Assembly (NCBI GenBank): GCA_902771695.1
Contig: CACXXP010000006.1
Span: 1-38,217, forward strand
Origin: an uncultured Pseudomonadota bacterium
GTDB lineage: Bacteria; Pseudomonadota; Alphaproteobacteria; Rs-D84
Length of the DNA: 38,217 bases
Direction of reading: 5' to 3'
Of the stretch, positions 15,504 to 25,552 are shown piece by piece. Below the pieces are notes generated by a model. That model saw only the letters and a program-made list of their open reading frames with translations. It was not told where the DNA came from and made no database searches. The position numbers and the translations under genes were made by a program. Numbering within the stretch: the first letter of the stretch is position 1; every line of letters begins with the position of its first letter.

Positions 15504-17909
15504 TTACAATTGTGCTTTGACTTCTTGGACCTCGTAACATTCTACACGGTCGCCTTCTTTCAGGTCGTTATACTTATCAAAACTCATACCGAATTCAACA
15601 CCGCCGGAAACTTCTTTAACTTCATTCTTTTCACGGCGTAATTCGCCAATTTTACCATCATATATAACAACGTTATCACGCAGTAATCGCACAAATGCGT
15701 CTTTTTTCACCACACCTTCGGTCATGCGACAACCTGCAACACGCGTACCCTTGCCCACCGTAAACAGTGCAATAACATCGGCATATCCGATAAAGTTTTC
15801 CTTCTTTTCTGGTGCCAATTTACCGGACAATATTTCTTTGATTTCATCGGTAATGCGGTAAACAACACTGTGGTAACGAATGTCAACGCCGCCGGATCGC
15901 GCCATATCACGAACCGCGGAATCTGCACGAACATTGAACGCAATTATCACCGCACCCGATGCAATTGCCAAACGGACGTCACCTTCGGTAATTTGACCGA
16001 CACCGGCAGACAATATATCAACCGATGCCTTTTCGGTTTTAATGCCACGCAACATGTCGGTAATGGCCTCTACACTGCCCTGGACATCGGCGCGCAGGAT
16101 GACCGGTAATGTCAATTTCTTGTCGTCACTGGTTTGTTTTGCAAACAATTCTTCCAATGATGAACGTTTAACCGCGTTTGCCTTGTCACGCGCGCGTTGC
16201 ATGCGGTATGCGGCGACTTCACGGGTTTGTGCCTCGGTTTCCATAACGTTCAATTGGTCACCCGCCGCCGGAACAGCATCCAACCCCAATACCATAACCG
16301 GTTGTGCTGGTTTTACCGATTTAACACGTTCGCCATTGGACATAATCAGACCACGCACACGACCAAATGTTTCGCCGACAACAAATACATCCCCGATTTT
16401 CAATGTTCCTTGGCGAATGATAACGGTTGCAACCGCACCCAAACCTCGTTCCATTTTTGCCTCTACAACCGTGGCAATGGCCGGCATATCTGGGTCTGCC
16501 TTTAAATCCATCATTTCCGCCTGCAACAAAATTGCGTCTTCCAGTTTATCCAGACCGATTTTCTGTTTTGCTGATATTTCAACGCATTGAACATCACCAC
16601 CCATTTCTTCAACCTGGACCTCTTGTTGTAACAGGTCTGTTTTAACCTTTTGTGGATTGGCTTCGGGCAGGTCAATCTTGTTAATTGCGACAATAAAAGG
16701 AACCTTGGCCGCACGAATGTGATTTATCGCCTCTATGGTTTGTGGCATGATTGAATCGTTTGCCGCAACCACCAATACGACAATATCTGCCATTTGTGCG
16801 CCACGTGCACGCATTGCAGTAAATGTTTCATGACCTGGCGTATCCAAAAATGTGATAATAGAACCAGATTTTGTTTTAACCTCGTACGAAGAAATATGTT
16901 GGGTAATACCACCCGCTTCACCGGCAACAACGTTCGCATTACGAAACGCGTCCAACAATGATGTTTTACCATGATCAACATGACCAACAACCGTCACAAT
17001 TGGGGCGCGTGGCTTCAAGTTATCTGGGTTTGGTGCGCGTTCAATTTGATCGGCATACGGTTTAACCTCTACACGTTTAACGGTGGCACCAAATTCACCT
17101 GCAATAATTTCTGCGGTGTCAGCATCAATTGATTGGTTTTGGGATACCATCATGCCCATTTCCATCAATTTTTTAACGACATTACCAACCTTTTCCGCCA
17201 TTGCCGCCGCCAAATCTTTCACCACAATTGTGTCACCCAATGTTACTTCGTGTGCAACCTTTTGCGGTGCATTGAACATTGCACGTGCTTTTTCGCGAAA
17301 ACGCTTCAATGATGCTTCGGACCGGCGACGATTTGCACCACGCAAACCAATTGCGTCATCGTCATCATCATCGCCCATAACAATATCATGCAATGATATT
17401 TTTCCAGTTTTTGCGAATTCTTTTTTGCCACCACCGAATTTATTGTTACGACGTTGCATTGGGCCATCATCATTTTCTGAATTATCATCCATGTGACGCC
17501 CTTGATTCTTTTTGCCACCGTTTTGTACAGAACGCGGTACAGATGTCGGTTCTACATATTCTTCTTGTTGTGCCTGTTGCGCAGAATTTTCACGTGCCGC
17601 CAATTGTTCTTTGACCTGTTCATATTCGCGTGATTCACGTGCAATTTCGGCCTCACGCGCGGCACGGGCTGCGGCCTCTTCGGCTTCGCGTTTTTTGCGT
17701 TCTTCTTCGCGGGCACGTGCGGCCTCTAGGACGGCGCGTAATTTTTCATCTGCCGGATTATGCGGTTGAACCGGTTTTACCGGTTCTTCACGCAATTCAT
17801 TCCGCCCGGGTGCAACAACACGACGGCGACGTTCAACGAAAACTGAATCGCCCTTCTTGCTTTGCACTGCGTCTAATGTCACAGATTTTCCAAGTGTCAG
17901 TGTTGCCAT
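15504..17909 (-). CDS. infB: Translation initiation factor IF-2
   Basis: An 801-residue GTPase that brings initiator tRNA to the 30S subunit. The N-terminal third is low complexity: an Arg/Glu/Ala coiled coil (about 52-112), a Gln/Asn/Gly-rich stretch and a run of seven Asp around 180-186. The G-domain begins near 305 with G-H-V-D-H-G-K-T (309-316), then D-T-P-G-H-E and N-K-I-D. Domains II-IV follow to the usual end. GGGAGG precedes the start. The ylxR gene normally between nusA and infB is missing; only 36 bases separate them. Confidence 0.97.
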   Translation of the reverse strand: MATLTLGKSVTLDAVQSKKGDSVFVERRRRVVAPGRNELREEPVKPVQPHNPADEKLRAVLEAARAREEERKKREAEEAAARAAREAEIARESREYEQVKEQLAARENSAQQAQQEEYVEPTSVPRSVQNGGKKNQGRHMDDNSENDDGPMQRRNNKFGGGKKEFAKTGKISLHDIVMGDDDDDDAIGLRGANRRRSEASLKRFREKARAMFNAPQKVAHEVTLGDTIVVKDLAAAMAEKVGNVVKKLMEMGMMVSQNQSIDADTAEIIAGEFGATVKRVEVKPYADQIERAPNPDNLKPRAPIVTVVGHVDHGKTSLLDAFRNANVVAGEAGGITQHISSYEVKTKSGSIITFLDTPGHETFTAMRARGAQMADIVVLVVAANDSIMPQTIEAINHIRAAKVPFIVAINKIDLPEANPQKVKTDLLQQEVQVEEMGGDVQCVEISAKQKIGLDKLEDAILLQAEMMDLKADPDMPAIATVVEAKMERGLGAVATVIIRQGTLKIGDVFVVGETFGRVRGLIMSNGERVKSVKPAQPVMVLGLDAVPAAGDQLNVMETEAQTREVAAYRMQRARDKANAVKRSSLEELFAKQTSDDKKLTLPVILRADVQGSVEAITDMLRGIKTEKASVDILSAGVGQITEGDVRLAIASGAVIIAFNVRADSAVRDMARSGGVDIRYHSVVYRITDEIKEILSGKLAPEKKENFIGYADVIALFTVGKGTRVAGCRMTEGVVKKDAFVRLLRDNVVIYDGKIGELRREKNEVKEVSGGVEFGMSFDKYNDLKEGDRVECYEVQEVKAQL

Positions 17910-17945
17910 ATTTTAACCTCCCGGGGTATATACAGTTATACAGTT

Positions 17946-19493
17946 TTATTCTTCGGTTTCTTCGGCCTGGGTGATACCAAATGCAATTTCACGTGCCTTC
18001 ATAATTACACGACCCGCCAAATGTGCACTCATCGTTTCTTCGCCCAATATTTCAACCAATTCGTCAGATGCCAAATCCGCCAAATCAGACAATGTCTTGA
18101 TTCCGGCCGCACCCAATTTCATAATAATTGGACGCTGGATGAAATCAAACGACAACAAATCATCGGACATCCCAAGTTTGCGACCTTCTTCAAAATAATC
18201 ACGTTCTAATTTTTCTAAATATGCCTTGGCACGATTTTGCAATTCAACCGCCAATTCAGTATTAAACCCTTCAATAGATTCCAATTCTTTCAATTCAACA
18301 AATGCAATTTCTTCAATTGTACGGAATCCTTCGGATACCAACAAATGAGCAATCATTTCATCAACATCCAAACCACGGATAAACAATTCGGTCTTTTCTT
18401 TAACTTCCTTGGCACGACGTTCTTGTTCTTCGGCTTCGTTTACAACGTCAATATTCCAATTGGTCAATTGTGATGCCAAACGAACGTTTTGACCACGACG
18501 ACCAATCGCCAAAGATTGTTGATCTTCGTTCACAACGACAACCGCACTGCGTGTATCTTCATCAACGATAATCTTGGCGACCTTGGCCGGTTGCATTGCG
18601 TTAACAATGAACACCGCCGGGTCTTCGGAATACAAAATAACATCAATCTTTTCACCATGGCATTCATTGATAACCGGTTGAATACGGGTCCCCTTGATAC
18701 CAACGGTCATACCAACCGCATCAATTGATGGGTCGGCTGTTTCCACTGCGATTTTTGCATGTGAACCCGGGGCACGTGCCACAGATTTAATTTTAATAAT
18801 GCCTTCGTAAATTTCTGGAACTTCTTGGACAAACAGTTTTTCCATAAACAACGGATGTGTACGGGTTAAAAAGATTTGTGGACCAGAATTAGAACGTGCA
18901 ACATCCATAATCAGTGCACGCACACGGTCACCAACCGCCAAACGTTCGCCCGGGATAAGTTCACTGTTTTTGATATAGCCTTCGGCCTTGCCGTTAATAT
19001 CAACAAATACATTTCCGAATTCAATACGTTTTACAACACCACTGATGATGTCACCAATGTTGTCCTTGAATTCTTCGTATTGACGACCACGTTCTGCATC
19101 ACGCACGCGCGCAGTCATAATTTGACGTGCCGTCTGAAACGCCATACGACCAAATTCTGGTTCTGGCAAATTATCTTCTACAACATCACCAACCGATGGA
19201 TTTTTAGAATATTTCTTTGCTTCGTCCACTGTCAGCATTGTAAATGGGCTGTATTCTTCGCCGGCCGCTTCTGGTGATTCAATAACATCAAACAATCGTT
19301 TTACATAAATTGCACCATTTTTACGATCTATATTTGCAACGATATTAAATTCTTCGCCATATTTGTGCTTTGCAATTTTTGCAATCGCTGCTTCTAATGA
19401 ATTGAAAACCGTTTCACGATCAATTTGTTTTTCACTGGCCAAAGAATCAATGGCCAACAACAAATCTTGACGCGGCATAGAAACAAAAGACAT
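17946..19493 (-). CDS. nusA: Transcription termination/antitermination factor NusA
   Basis: A 515-residue RNA-polymerase-binding factor. The N-terminal domain (about 1-130) is followed by an S1 domain (IISGVVKRIEFGNVFVDING), two KH domains (I-G-R-R-G-Q-N-V-R-L-A in the second) and C-terminal acidic helical repeats. AAGGGAG lies seven bases before the ATG at 19493. The rimP gene that normally precedes it is absent; instead there is a predicted 90-base leader with a strong hairpin. Confidence 0.97.
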   Translation of the reverse strand: MSFVSMPRQDLLLAIDSLASEKQIDRETVFNSLEAAIAKIAKHKYGEEFNIVANIDRKNGAIYVKRLFDVIESPEAAGEEYSPFTMLTVDEAKKYSKNPSVGDVVEDNLPEPEFGRMAFQTARQIMTARVRDAERGRQYEEFKDNIGDIISGVVKRIEFGNVFVDINGKAEGYIKNSELIPGERLAVGDRVRALIMDVARSNSGPQIFLTRTHPLFMEKLFVQEVPEIYEGIIKIKSVARAPGSHAKIAVETADPSIDAVGMTVGIKGTRIQPVINECHGEKIDVILYSEDPAVFIVNAMQPAKVAKIIVDEDTRSAVVVVNEDQQSLAIGRRGQNVRLASQLTNWNIDVVNEAEEQERRAKEVKEKTELFIRGLDVDEMIAHLLVSEGFRTIEEIAFVELKELESIEGFNTELAVELQNRAKAYLEKLERDYFEEGRKLGMSDDLLSFDFIQRPIIMKLGAAGIKTLSDLADLASDELVEILGEETMSAHLAGRVIMKAREIAFGITQAEETEE

Positions 19494-19537
19494 TCGTTAT
19501 CTCCCTTGGTATTTTGTTTTACGTCTTGTTTATCTAT

Positions 19538-19564
19538 AAGGGCGGGGTTTTTCGCCCCGCCCTT
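19538..19564 (-). promoter_or_regulatory. GC-rich hairpin in the nusA leader
   Basis: Ten base pairs, AAGGGCGGGG (19538-19547) with CCCCGCCCTT (19555-19564), surround a seven-base loop. Neither strand has a T-run after it, so it is not a normal terminator. It lies between the nusA promoter and the nusA ribosome site and may control nusA-infB expression. Confidence 0.6.
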
Positions 19565-19590
19565 AAAATTTAACTTCTAAGAACACTTGG

Positions 19591-19619
19591 ATTATAACAC
19601 CGAATCGGACAAATGCAAA
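19591..19619 (-). promoter_or_regulatory. nusA-infB promoter
   Basis: On the minus strand TTTGCA (19619-19614), 17 bases, then TATAAT (19596-19591). Transcription would start near 19584 and give a leader of about 90 bases. Confidence 0.6.
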
Positions 19620-19647
19620 TATTTTTTACATATTATGCTAAATATAT

Positions 19648-19676
19648 TTGACGGCTGTGTTTTTGGACTCTATACT
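19648..19676 (+). promoter_or_regulatory. lptF operon promoter (leaderless-type)
   Basis: TTGACG (19648-19653), 17 bases, TATACT (19671-19676). The ATG at 19684 begins seven bases after the box, at the predicted transcription start itself. No Shine-Dalgarno. Confidence 0.72.
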
Positions 19677-19683
19677 TTATCTG

Positions 19684-20742
19684 ATGAAGACATTGGATAA
19701 GTATTTTACACGGCAACTAATCGGAATCTTTGTAATGTTGCTGATGATATTAACTGGACTGGCATGGATGGTCCAGATTATGTCTATGATGAAATTTTTA
19801 ATCAGTTATGGTGTCCGACTTAGCAGTTTTTTAGGCCTGACCATTATGATGGTACCGTTTATATTATCCATCATTGTGCCATTTGTGACATTTATTGCGG
19901 TACTGTTTGTGTATAACAAGATGATTGGCGACAATGAAATTGTTGTTATGGCTGCATCTGGAACATCACCAGGAAAGATAGCACGCCCAGCATTGATTTT
20001 GGCGGGGATATTGACATTGGGAAATTTAATATTGAATCTGTGGATTGTTCCGGCGACCCAGGCAAAATTTTATGATACACAATGGAATCTGCGGTATGGG
20101 TTGGCGCATCTAAAACTACAAGAAGGCGCTTTTACTGAAATGACACACGATTTAGTTGTGTATGTTGACAAGGTATCTGGGTATGATTTGAACCATGTTA
20201 TGCTGTCTGATACCCGTAAAGATAAATCTCAAATGATAATATTTGCCGAAAATGGTAAACTGATTACAACAATGCGTGGATTGTCCATTGTTATGACCAA
20301 GGGCGCATTACAGGCAACCGGCAATGGCAGTATTATTGGAACATTTGACAGTTTTGATATGGATTTAAGTTTGCCCAGCAAAAATAATTCTGGGTCATTT
20401 AAGTCACGTCGCATGCCAACGTTTGATTTGTTGCATTACGCATCACAAGATTTATCGTTAAAACAACGCAAGACCGTTTTAACGGAATTGTGCACCCGAT
20501 TCTTGCAACCGATTATGAATTTCATTTTGGCGGCACTGTGTTTGACAATATTATTACGTTCATCACTGTTGCGACGACGGACAAGTTTTGCGCCGGCACT
20601 TTCCGTCCTTGCGATGTCTGTGGTTATGGCGGCATTTATGTCCGCATCTAATATGTTGGAAACAACGGCGCACTTGTTTATGCTTGGTGGGGCCCAGGTT
20701 ATATTACTTGGGATAATAATGGTTATATTGTTAAAGAAATGA
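19684..20742 (+). CDS. lptF: LPS export permease LptF
   Basis: A 352-residue inner-membrane subunit of the LptBFG transporter that extracts lipopolysaccharide toward LptC/A/D. Helices lie near 12-33, 54-76 and 99-121, with a periplasmic beta-jellyroll of about 130 residues and three further helices at the C-terminus (SFAPALSVLAMSVVMAAFM). M-I-G-D-N-E-I-V-V-M-A-A-S-G is the family coupling-helix motif. The in-frame ATG at 19648 lies within the -35 box, so 19684 is the better start. The stop overlaps lptD as ATGA. LptG is not adjacent. Confidence 0.92.
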   Translation: MKTLDKYFTRQLIGIFVMLLMILTGLAWMVQIMSMMKFLISYGVRLSSFLGLTIMMVPFILSIIVPFVTFIAVLFVYNKMIGDNEIVVMAASGTSPGKIARPALILAGILTLGNLILNLWIVPATQAKFYDTQWNLRYGLAHLKLQEGAFTEMTHDLVVYVDKVSGYDLNHVMLSDTRKDKSQMIIFAENGKLITTMRGLSIVMTKGALQATGNGSIIGTFDSFDMDLSLPSKNNSGSFKSRRMPTFDLLHYASQDLSLKQRKTVLTELCTRFLQPIMNFILAALCLTILLRSSLLRRRTSFAPALSVLAMSVVMAAFMSASNMLETTAHLFMLGGAQVILLGIIMVILLKK

Positions 20743-22751
20743 AGAAAATTTACGGTATTCTTGCACTGATTCTGATATCGCATGACGCACATGCGTTGGC
20801 AGTTGATATGAACGAACCAACGGTTATCAAGGCAGACAAAATCGAATATAACCTTAAAACAGAAACAATTAAAACGGTTGGTAAAACAGAAATATCTAAT
20901 AAATCCGGCCAAAAGATGACATTGGCAGATTCGTACATCACAAAAAACGGAACTGATTTATCTGGAAATGATATTCAGATATGGTTGGGACCACACGTAT
21001 ATGTTGAATCAAAAAATGTCACCAAAGAAAATAGTATAACCATCGCAAAACAGGCGTCGTTTACCGCGTGTAAAAATTGCGACAGTTTTGGCGAAGCGTG
21101 GGAAATATCCGCAAAAAGGATTAAGCATAATTTGGATAATCATATGCTTTATTTCTATAACATGTTGTTTTGGATATATGATTTGCCAGTTATGTGGTTG
21201 CCTTATTTTGACATGCCCGATCCAACGGTAAAACATAAAAGTGGTTTTTTGATGCCTAATTTTGAATCCACAAATAAAATGGGAACTCAGATTAATTTGC
21301 CAGTATACTTGTATTTGTCTGACACACATGATGCAACCGTGACATTTTCATATTTGACCGCCGAAAATCCATTATTTCAATTAGAACATCGTTTAAACGG
21401 TGACCATTCAGAATTTCGCACACGTGGTTCTTTTACACATAATCGCGAAGGCAAAAATCGTTGGCATGTATTTCATGATGATGTCATAGAACTTGGCGAA
21501 AATGCGCGCGCAAACATATTCTTGGAACGCGCATCTGATAAAACGTACTTGCAGAAATATGGATTTTACAGTGAACAACCATACCTGGATTCTGGGGCCA
21601 GATTGGAATTATTTGGGCAATCTGGTTATGTTGTTGCGGACGCCCACGTATTTCAAGAATTGCGTACAAATTCAACCCATTATTCTGCACCGGCGGGCGA
21701 CATTTTACCGAATATATACGCTGTTTATCAAACACGTCCATTATTTGCATCAACATATGCAACATTTATGGGGGATATTTTGGGCATATCTGGGGATGGG
21801 TTCGCATCGCAACGTCTTATTGGCGAAGCACGTGTGACATCGCCATGGACGGTATGGGGTGGAAATCGCATAACCGCCAGTGTCGCGGCGCGTTATGATA
21901 TCTATAATTTCTATAACACTGAAATGATAGATGGGGAAGTATATTCCGGTCTAAAAAACAGATTCTTGCCCAGTGGATATCTGGAATGGGGGTTACCATT
22001 ATTCCGTCCTCGTGAAACATGGACACAAATTATTGAACCACGCGCACGTGTGACATTTATGCGCCATATTCACGATAGTGAATTCGCAAACAGTAATGAT
22101 TCTGCTGGTGCATTGTTGTCGGATGCAACACTGTTTTCATCAAATCGTTTTTCTGGGCTTGATTTGTGGGAAAACGGGACTTTCGCCGATTATGGATTAC
22201 GGTGGGCCGCATTTAATTCTGACGGCGAAACAGTTGAAACTTTTATTGGACAGTCATACGATTTTACAAAGCGCGCCGCAACTGACCCCAACAGCGGATT
22301 CCATGATGGTCAATCGGACTATGTTGGACGTATTGGATATAATAATATGAAATGGCTTAATCTGTATAGTCGTTTTCGCCTGTCCCAGGAAAATTTAGAA
22401 TTGCGTCACATAGAAACAAACGGAGTGATTGGAACAGAACGAAACTTTGTAAATATCGGCCACATTTGGTCAAAACAGTTCTATGATATATTGACCGAGG
22501 TAGAATCCATTCACGAAATAATGGGCGGTGTTGGAATTGGGATTACTGATCGTTGGTCTGTGCGTTGGGACATGATATATAATGCGACTGAAAATCATTG
22601 GCAACAACACCGTGGTGCACTGTATTATGAACATCCGTGTTATTATCTTAGTTTCGGATACCGTCGTGATGGAACGATAAAGGAAGATTACAAGGGAACA
22701 ACAACATTCCAATTTAGATTTGGCATAAGTGTAGATGGCAAACATTATTAA
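20739..22751 (+). CDS. lptD: LPS assembly outer-membrane protein LptD
   Basis: A 670-residue outer-membrane barrel that inserts lipopolysaccharide in the outer leaflet. A signal peptide (1-20) is followed by an OstA-type jellyroll (VIKADKIEYNLKTETIK, like LptA) and a long barrel. L-P-Y-F-D-M-P-D-P-T-V-K with SGFLMP is the family signature. Cysteines in F-T-A-C-K-N-C could form a disulfide, but the spacing differs from E. coli LptD. It is translationally coupled to lptF, and its last codons overlap the ribosome-site region of surA. Confidence 0.93.
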   Translation: MKKIYGILALILISHDAHALAVDMNEPTVIKADKIEYNLKTETIKTVGKTEISNKSGQKMTLADSYITKNGTDLSGNDIQIWLGPHVYVESKNVTKENSITIAKQASFTACKNCDSFGEAWEISAKRIKHNLDNHMLYFYNMLFWIYDLPVMWLPYFDMPDPTVKHKSGFLMPNFESTNKMGTQINLPVYLYLSDTHDATVTFSYLTAENPLFQLEHRLNGDHSEFRTRGSFTHNREGKNRWHVFHDDVIELGENARANIFLERASDKTYLQKYGFYSEQPYLDSGARLELFGQSGYVVADAHVFQELRTNSTHYSAPAGDILPNIYAVYQTRPLFASTYATFMGDILGISGDGFASQRLIGEARVTSPWTVWGGNRITASVAARYDIYNFYNTEMIDGEVYSGLKNRFLPSGYLEWGLPLFRPRETWTQIIEPRARVTFMRHIHDSEFANSNDSAGALLSDATLFSSNRFSGLDLWENGTFADYGLRWAAFNSDGETVETFIGQSYDFTKRAATDPNSGFHDGQSDYVGRIGYNNMKWLNLYSRFRLSQENLELRHIETNGVIGTERNFVNIGHIWSKQFYDILTEVESIHEIMGGVGIGITDRWSVRWDMIYNATENHWQQHRGALYYEHPCYYLSFGYRRDGTIKEDYKGTTTFQFRFGISVDGKHY

Positions 22752-22764
22752 GAAAGGAGAACGG

Positions 22765-23583
22765 ATGAGAAAAATACTGGTTTTTATAATGATGTGCCTT
22801 GCGTTAAATGCAAATGCGGCAACAGTTGTCGCGACCGTTGACGGTAAACCAATCACAGATACCGATATAACGGCACGCACGAAACTTATGGCGCGTCAAG
22901 GCAACACGTCCACAGACAATCGCCGCCAGGCATTACAGAACATAATTGATGACAGTGTTAAATTGAAATATGCGGCAAACTTTAATGCGGTTCCATCTGA
23001 AAAAGATGCTATTACAGAATTAAAACGTATGAACCTTGGCAATTTAACTGATTCAGAACGCAGTATGGCCATATCTGCAACACGTGCAAATATCGCATGG
23101 CAAGTGATTATTGGCCGAACAATTATGCCAACCATAGAAGTCAGCAAGGAAGATATTTCCGCCGAAAAAATGGCATTGGAACGAGAACACGGATTACCAT
23201 TGGAAATGACATTGGTTCGTTTAATAGATATCCCTGATGATATTGCAAAAAAACTTACCAAACCAAAAAGTTGCGATGATGCTGTGAATATGGCAGAAAA
23301 CCTTGGGGGCGTTCCACAAAAATTCACCGCGGTTCAATATGAAATTGCCCCAGAAATACGCGAAAGAATCACAGGATTGCCAATGCTGACCTGGTCAAAA
23401 CCTGTGGACAGTTCGGTATATTTGGTATGCAATGTAAAAAAGACCAAAGAATACGGAAAATTGGATGATATAATAAAGCAAAATGCAATATATAAACAGG
23501 CATCTTTTATTGCCGACCAGCAATTAAAACAACTGCGGCGCAAGGCCGTTGTAATTATTAACGATAACCGGTATAAATTATGA
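22765..23583 (+). CDS. surA: SurA-like periplasmic chaperone
   Basis: A 272-residue exported protein with signal peptide (1-19, ending A-N-A) and a SurA N-terminal chaperone domain: V-A-T-V-D-G-K-P-I-T-D-T-D-I, then the helix R-R-Q-A-L-Q-N-I-I-D-D. A middle segment (about 150-220) is a short, poorly conserved rotamase-like domain, far from a canonical parvulin, so the protein is probably a chaperone without isomerase activity. AGGAG stands before the start at 22765; the upstream ATG at 22735 lies within lptD and adds a charged extension before the signal peptide. The lptD-surA order is typical for proteobacteria. Confidence 0.85.
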   Translation: MRKILVFIMMCLALNANAATVVATVDGKPITDTDITARTKLMARQGNTSTDNRRQALQNIIDDSVKLKYAANFNAVPSEKDAITELKRMNLGNLTDSERSMAISATRANIAWQVIIGRTIMPTIEVSKEDISAEKMALEREHGLPLEMTLVRLIDIPDDIAKKLTKPKSCDDAVNMAENLGGVPQKFTAVQYEIAPEIRERITGLPMLTWSKPVDSSVYLVCNVKKTKEYGKLDDIIKQNAIYKQASFIADQQLKQLRRKAVVIINDNRYKL

Positions 23584-24719
23584 AAAAAACAATCCTGTTT
23601 GATTTGACTCCTGCAGAATTAGAACAGTTCGTCACCAATATGGGACAACCGCGCTTTCGTGCAAAGCAAATTGCCGAATGGATGTCACGTGGTGCGCCAG
23701 ATTTTTCGGTTATGAAAAACATTCCTGAAACATTGCGAAATGATTTAGACGCGGTTGCAAAAACTTTGCCGGTCACGGTTATTAAACGTTTGGCGTCGGC
23801 GGACGGTCAAACAGTAAAATTCTTGTTGGAACTGGGGGATGGCGAACGAATTGAATGCGTTTTGATGCGAACCAGTTATGGCAACAGTGTTTGTGTCAGT
23901 TCCCAGGCCGGATGTGCCATGGGATGTAAATTCTGCGCCAGTACATTACTTGGATTAAAACGAAATTTAACCATAAACGAGATTTTTGCCCAAATACTTG
24001 TCGCCCAATGGGAATTGCGCACCGACCGACAATCAGACAAGCCAATACGCCCAAACGGCGATGCAAATAACAATGATGTTTCGCATATTGTTGTTATGGG
24101 CACCGGTGAACCATTACAAAACACAGAAAATGTTATCGGATTCATTGAACGTGCAAATCACGACATGGGAATTGGGTGGCGGCGCATTACGGTATCCACA
24201 TGTGGAATTGTACCGGGCATAGATAAACTTATTGAATGGGGACGCCCAATCAACCTGGCGATATCTTTACATGCACCAAATGATGCCCTGCGGCGCAAAA
24301 TAATGCCCATAGCGAACAAATACAGCATCACGGATATAATGGATGCCGCGTGGCGATTTACCGACGTCCACAACCGGCAATTGATGATAGAATACATATT
24401 ATTGGGCGACGGGGACGGTAAATTGTTAAATGCGACCGAAGAACACGCCAATGAATTGGTTGAAATCGTTCGTGGCAAAAATTGTATGGTGAACCTGATT
24501 CCGTGGAATGCGGTGGCGGAACGTGATTTTACATCGCCATCGGGGAATGCGGTTCATCGTTTCCAAGATATACTTATTAAAAACGGTATTCACACACGCA
24601 TACGGCGTGAACGTGGCACCGATATTGGTTCCGCATGCGGACAGTTAAGGATTAGTGGCGAGGTGAGAATGTCCAGCAAAGGAGCATCAGATGATATTGG
24701 AAAAAATAACAAGCAGTGA
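23580..24719 (+). CDS. rlmN: Dual-specificity RNA methyltransferase RlmN
   Basis: A 379-residue radical-SAM enzyme that forms 2-methyladenosine at A2503 of 23S rRNA and A37 of some tRNAs. The [4Fe-4S] cysteines are C112-A-M-G-C116-K-F-C119. The methyl-carrying Cys353 lies in S-A-C-G-Q-L near the C-terminus. The N-terminal helical domain (F-R-A-K-Q-I-A-E-W) is complete. The ATG overlaps the surA stop as ATGA and the 3' end overlaps the next gene by 29 bases, so it is embedded in the envelope operon. Confidence 0.96.
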   Translation: MKKTILFDLTPAELEQFVTNMGQPRFRAKQIAEWMSRGAPDFSVMKNIPETLRNDLDAVAKTLPVTVIKRLASADGQTVKFLLELGDGERIECVLMRTSYGNSVCVSSQAGCAMGCKFCASTLLGLKRNLTINEIFAQILVAQWELRTDRQSDKPIRPNGDANNNDVSHIVVMGTGEPLQNTENVIGFIERANHDMGIGWRRITVSTCGIVPGIDKLIEWGRPINLAISLHAPNDALRRKIMPIANKYSITDIMDAAWRFTDVHNRQLMIEYILLGDGDGKLLNATEEHANELVEIVRGKNCMVNLIPWNAVAERDFTSPSGNAVHRFQDILIKNGIHTRIRRERGTDIGSACGQLRISGEVRMSSKGASDDIGKNNKQ

Positions 24720-25437
24720 TATGCGTGAATATAATACCATTGAAGATTTTATCACCTTTGGTAAATTGTACCCAAATGCAGAATTCGCCATCCAGGCACA
24801 TCCACCAAAGTTTTATAAATACCAACCACGTTATGAATGGACCAATACTTTCGCAACCGCCTGCAAAGTTAATAATATAAACATGGCATTGCATATAAAT
24901 GGACCATGGCGTGATGATATGTGCAGCAATGGTATAATCGCCCCCGAGGTCAAACATCTAATGGATTTGCGACGTGATAATGGCGGACATGTTATCGGAC
25001 GAATCCAGATAAACATAAATGGTGGCAACCAAGAATACATGTTTAATGCAAATCGTGTGGCCGACATTATTCGCGAATACCCCGATATAGAATTCATATT
25101 CCAATACACACCGGCACAATATGAACGTGTGACCGCATTGGATAAAACAGGGGCCAAATTTTCGTTACTGTACGATGCATCGGGTGGTCGCGGCAAAACA
25201 CCGGACGAATATTATGGCCCAGTTATGCAGAATCATAAAATGGGATACAGTGGCGGTATATCCCCGGAAAACGTGGAATACATACTGGACCGGGTTAACA
25301 TGGTTTTACCATCTGATTATGTCACATGGATAGATGCCGAAAAGAAATTGCAAAACCCGTACACAGGGCGATTTGATGTTGCACGTGCCTTGGAATATGT
25401 CCGCCGTGCAAATAATTGGATACATCGGCAACGTTAA
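24691..25437 (+). CDS. TIM-barrel protein resembling phosphoribosylanthranilate isomerase
   Basis: A 248-residue protein of alternating beta/alpha elements. The C-terminal half looks like TrpF: L-L-Y-D-A-S-G-G-R-G-K-T (a D-x-G-G-x-G-x-T phosphate loop), M-G-Y-S-G-G-I-S-P-E-N-V (like the A-G-G-L-x-P-x-N-V strand) and W-I-D-A-E followed by R-F-D-V-A-R-A. The N-terminal half differs from TrpF (AEFAIQAHPPKFYKYQPRYEW). No tryptophan genes are nearby, so a role in tryptophan synthesis is not supported; substrate is unknown. AAAGGAG six bases before the ATG fixes the start inside rlmN. Confidence 0.6.
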   Translation: MILEKITSSDMREYNTIEDFITFGKLYPNAEFAIQAHPPKFYKYQPRYEWTNTFATACKVNNINMALHINGPWRDDMCSNGIIAPEVKHLMDLRRDNGGHVIGRIQININGGNQEYMFNANRVADIIREYPDIEFIFQYTPAQYERVTALDKTGAKFSLLYDASGGRGKTPDEYYGPVMQNHKMGYSGGISPENVEYILDRVNMVLPSDYVTWIDAEKKLQNPYTGRFDVARALEYVRRANNWIHRQR

Positions 25438-25464
25438 TCGCTGTATCGGACCAAATCTAAAAAC

Positions 25465-25490
25465 AGATTCCGGCTTTCGCCGGGATGACG
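25465..25490. repeat. REP-like palindrome
   Basis: CCGGC-TTTC-GCCGG flanked by GATT and GATGAC. It matches the widely dispersed proteobacterial palindrome of the type GTCATCCCGGCGAAAGCCGG, read on the minus strand. Only one copy is in the window. It lies between a gene end and a terminator, the usual site for such elements. Confidence 0.55.
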
Positions 25491-25493
25491 ATA

Positions 25494-25521
25494 AAAAACG
25501 GTTGCGATTGCAACCGTTTTT
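25494..25521. terminator. Bidirectional terminator
   Basis: A twelve-base-pair stem AAAAACGGTTGC / GCAACCGTTTTT with GATT loop lies between converging genes (rlmN operon and the Cys-rich protein gene). Confidence 0.92.
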
Positions 25522-25552
25522 ACTAACCACTATTACTGGCCACTGGTACTGA

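Noticed and set aside
17925-17945. Short direct repeat ACTGTATA between nusA and infB as an operator
   Set aside because: Two eight-base copies in an AT-rich spacer are too weak to support a regulatory claim.
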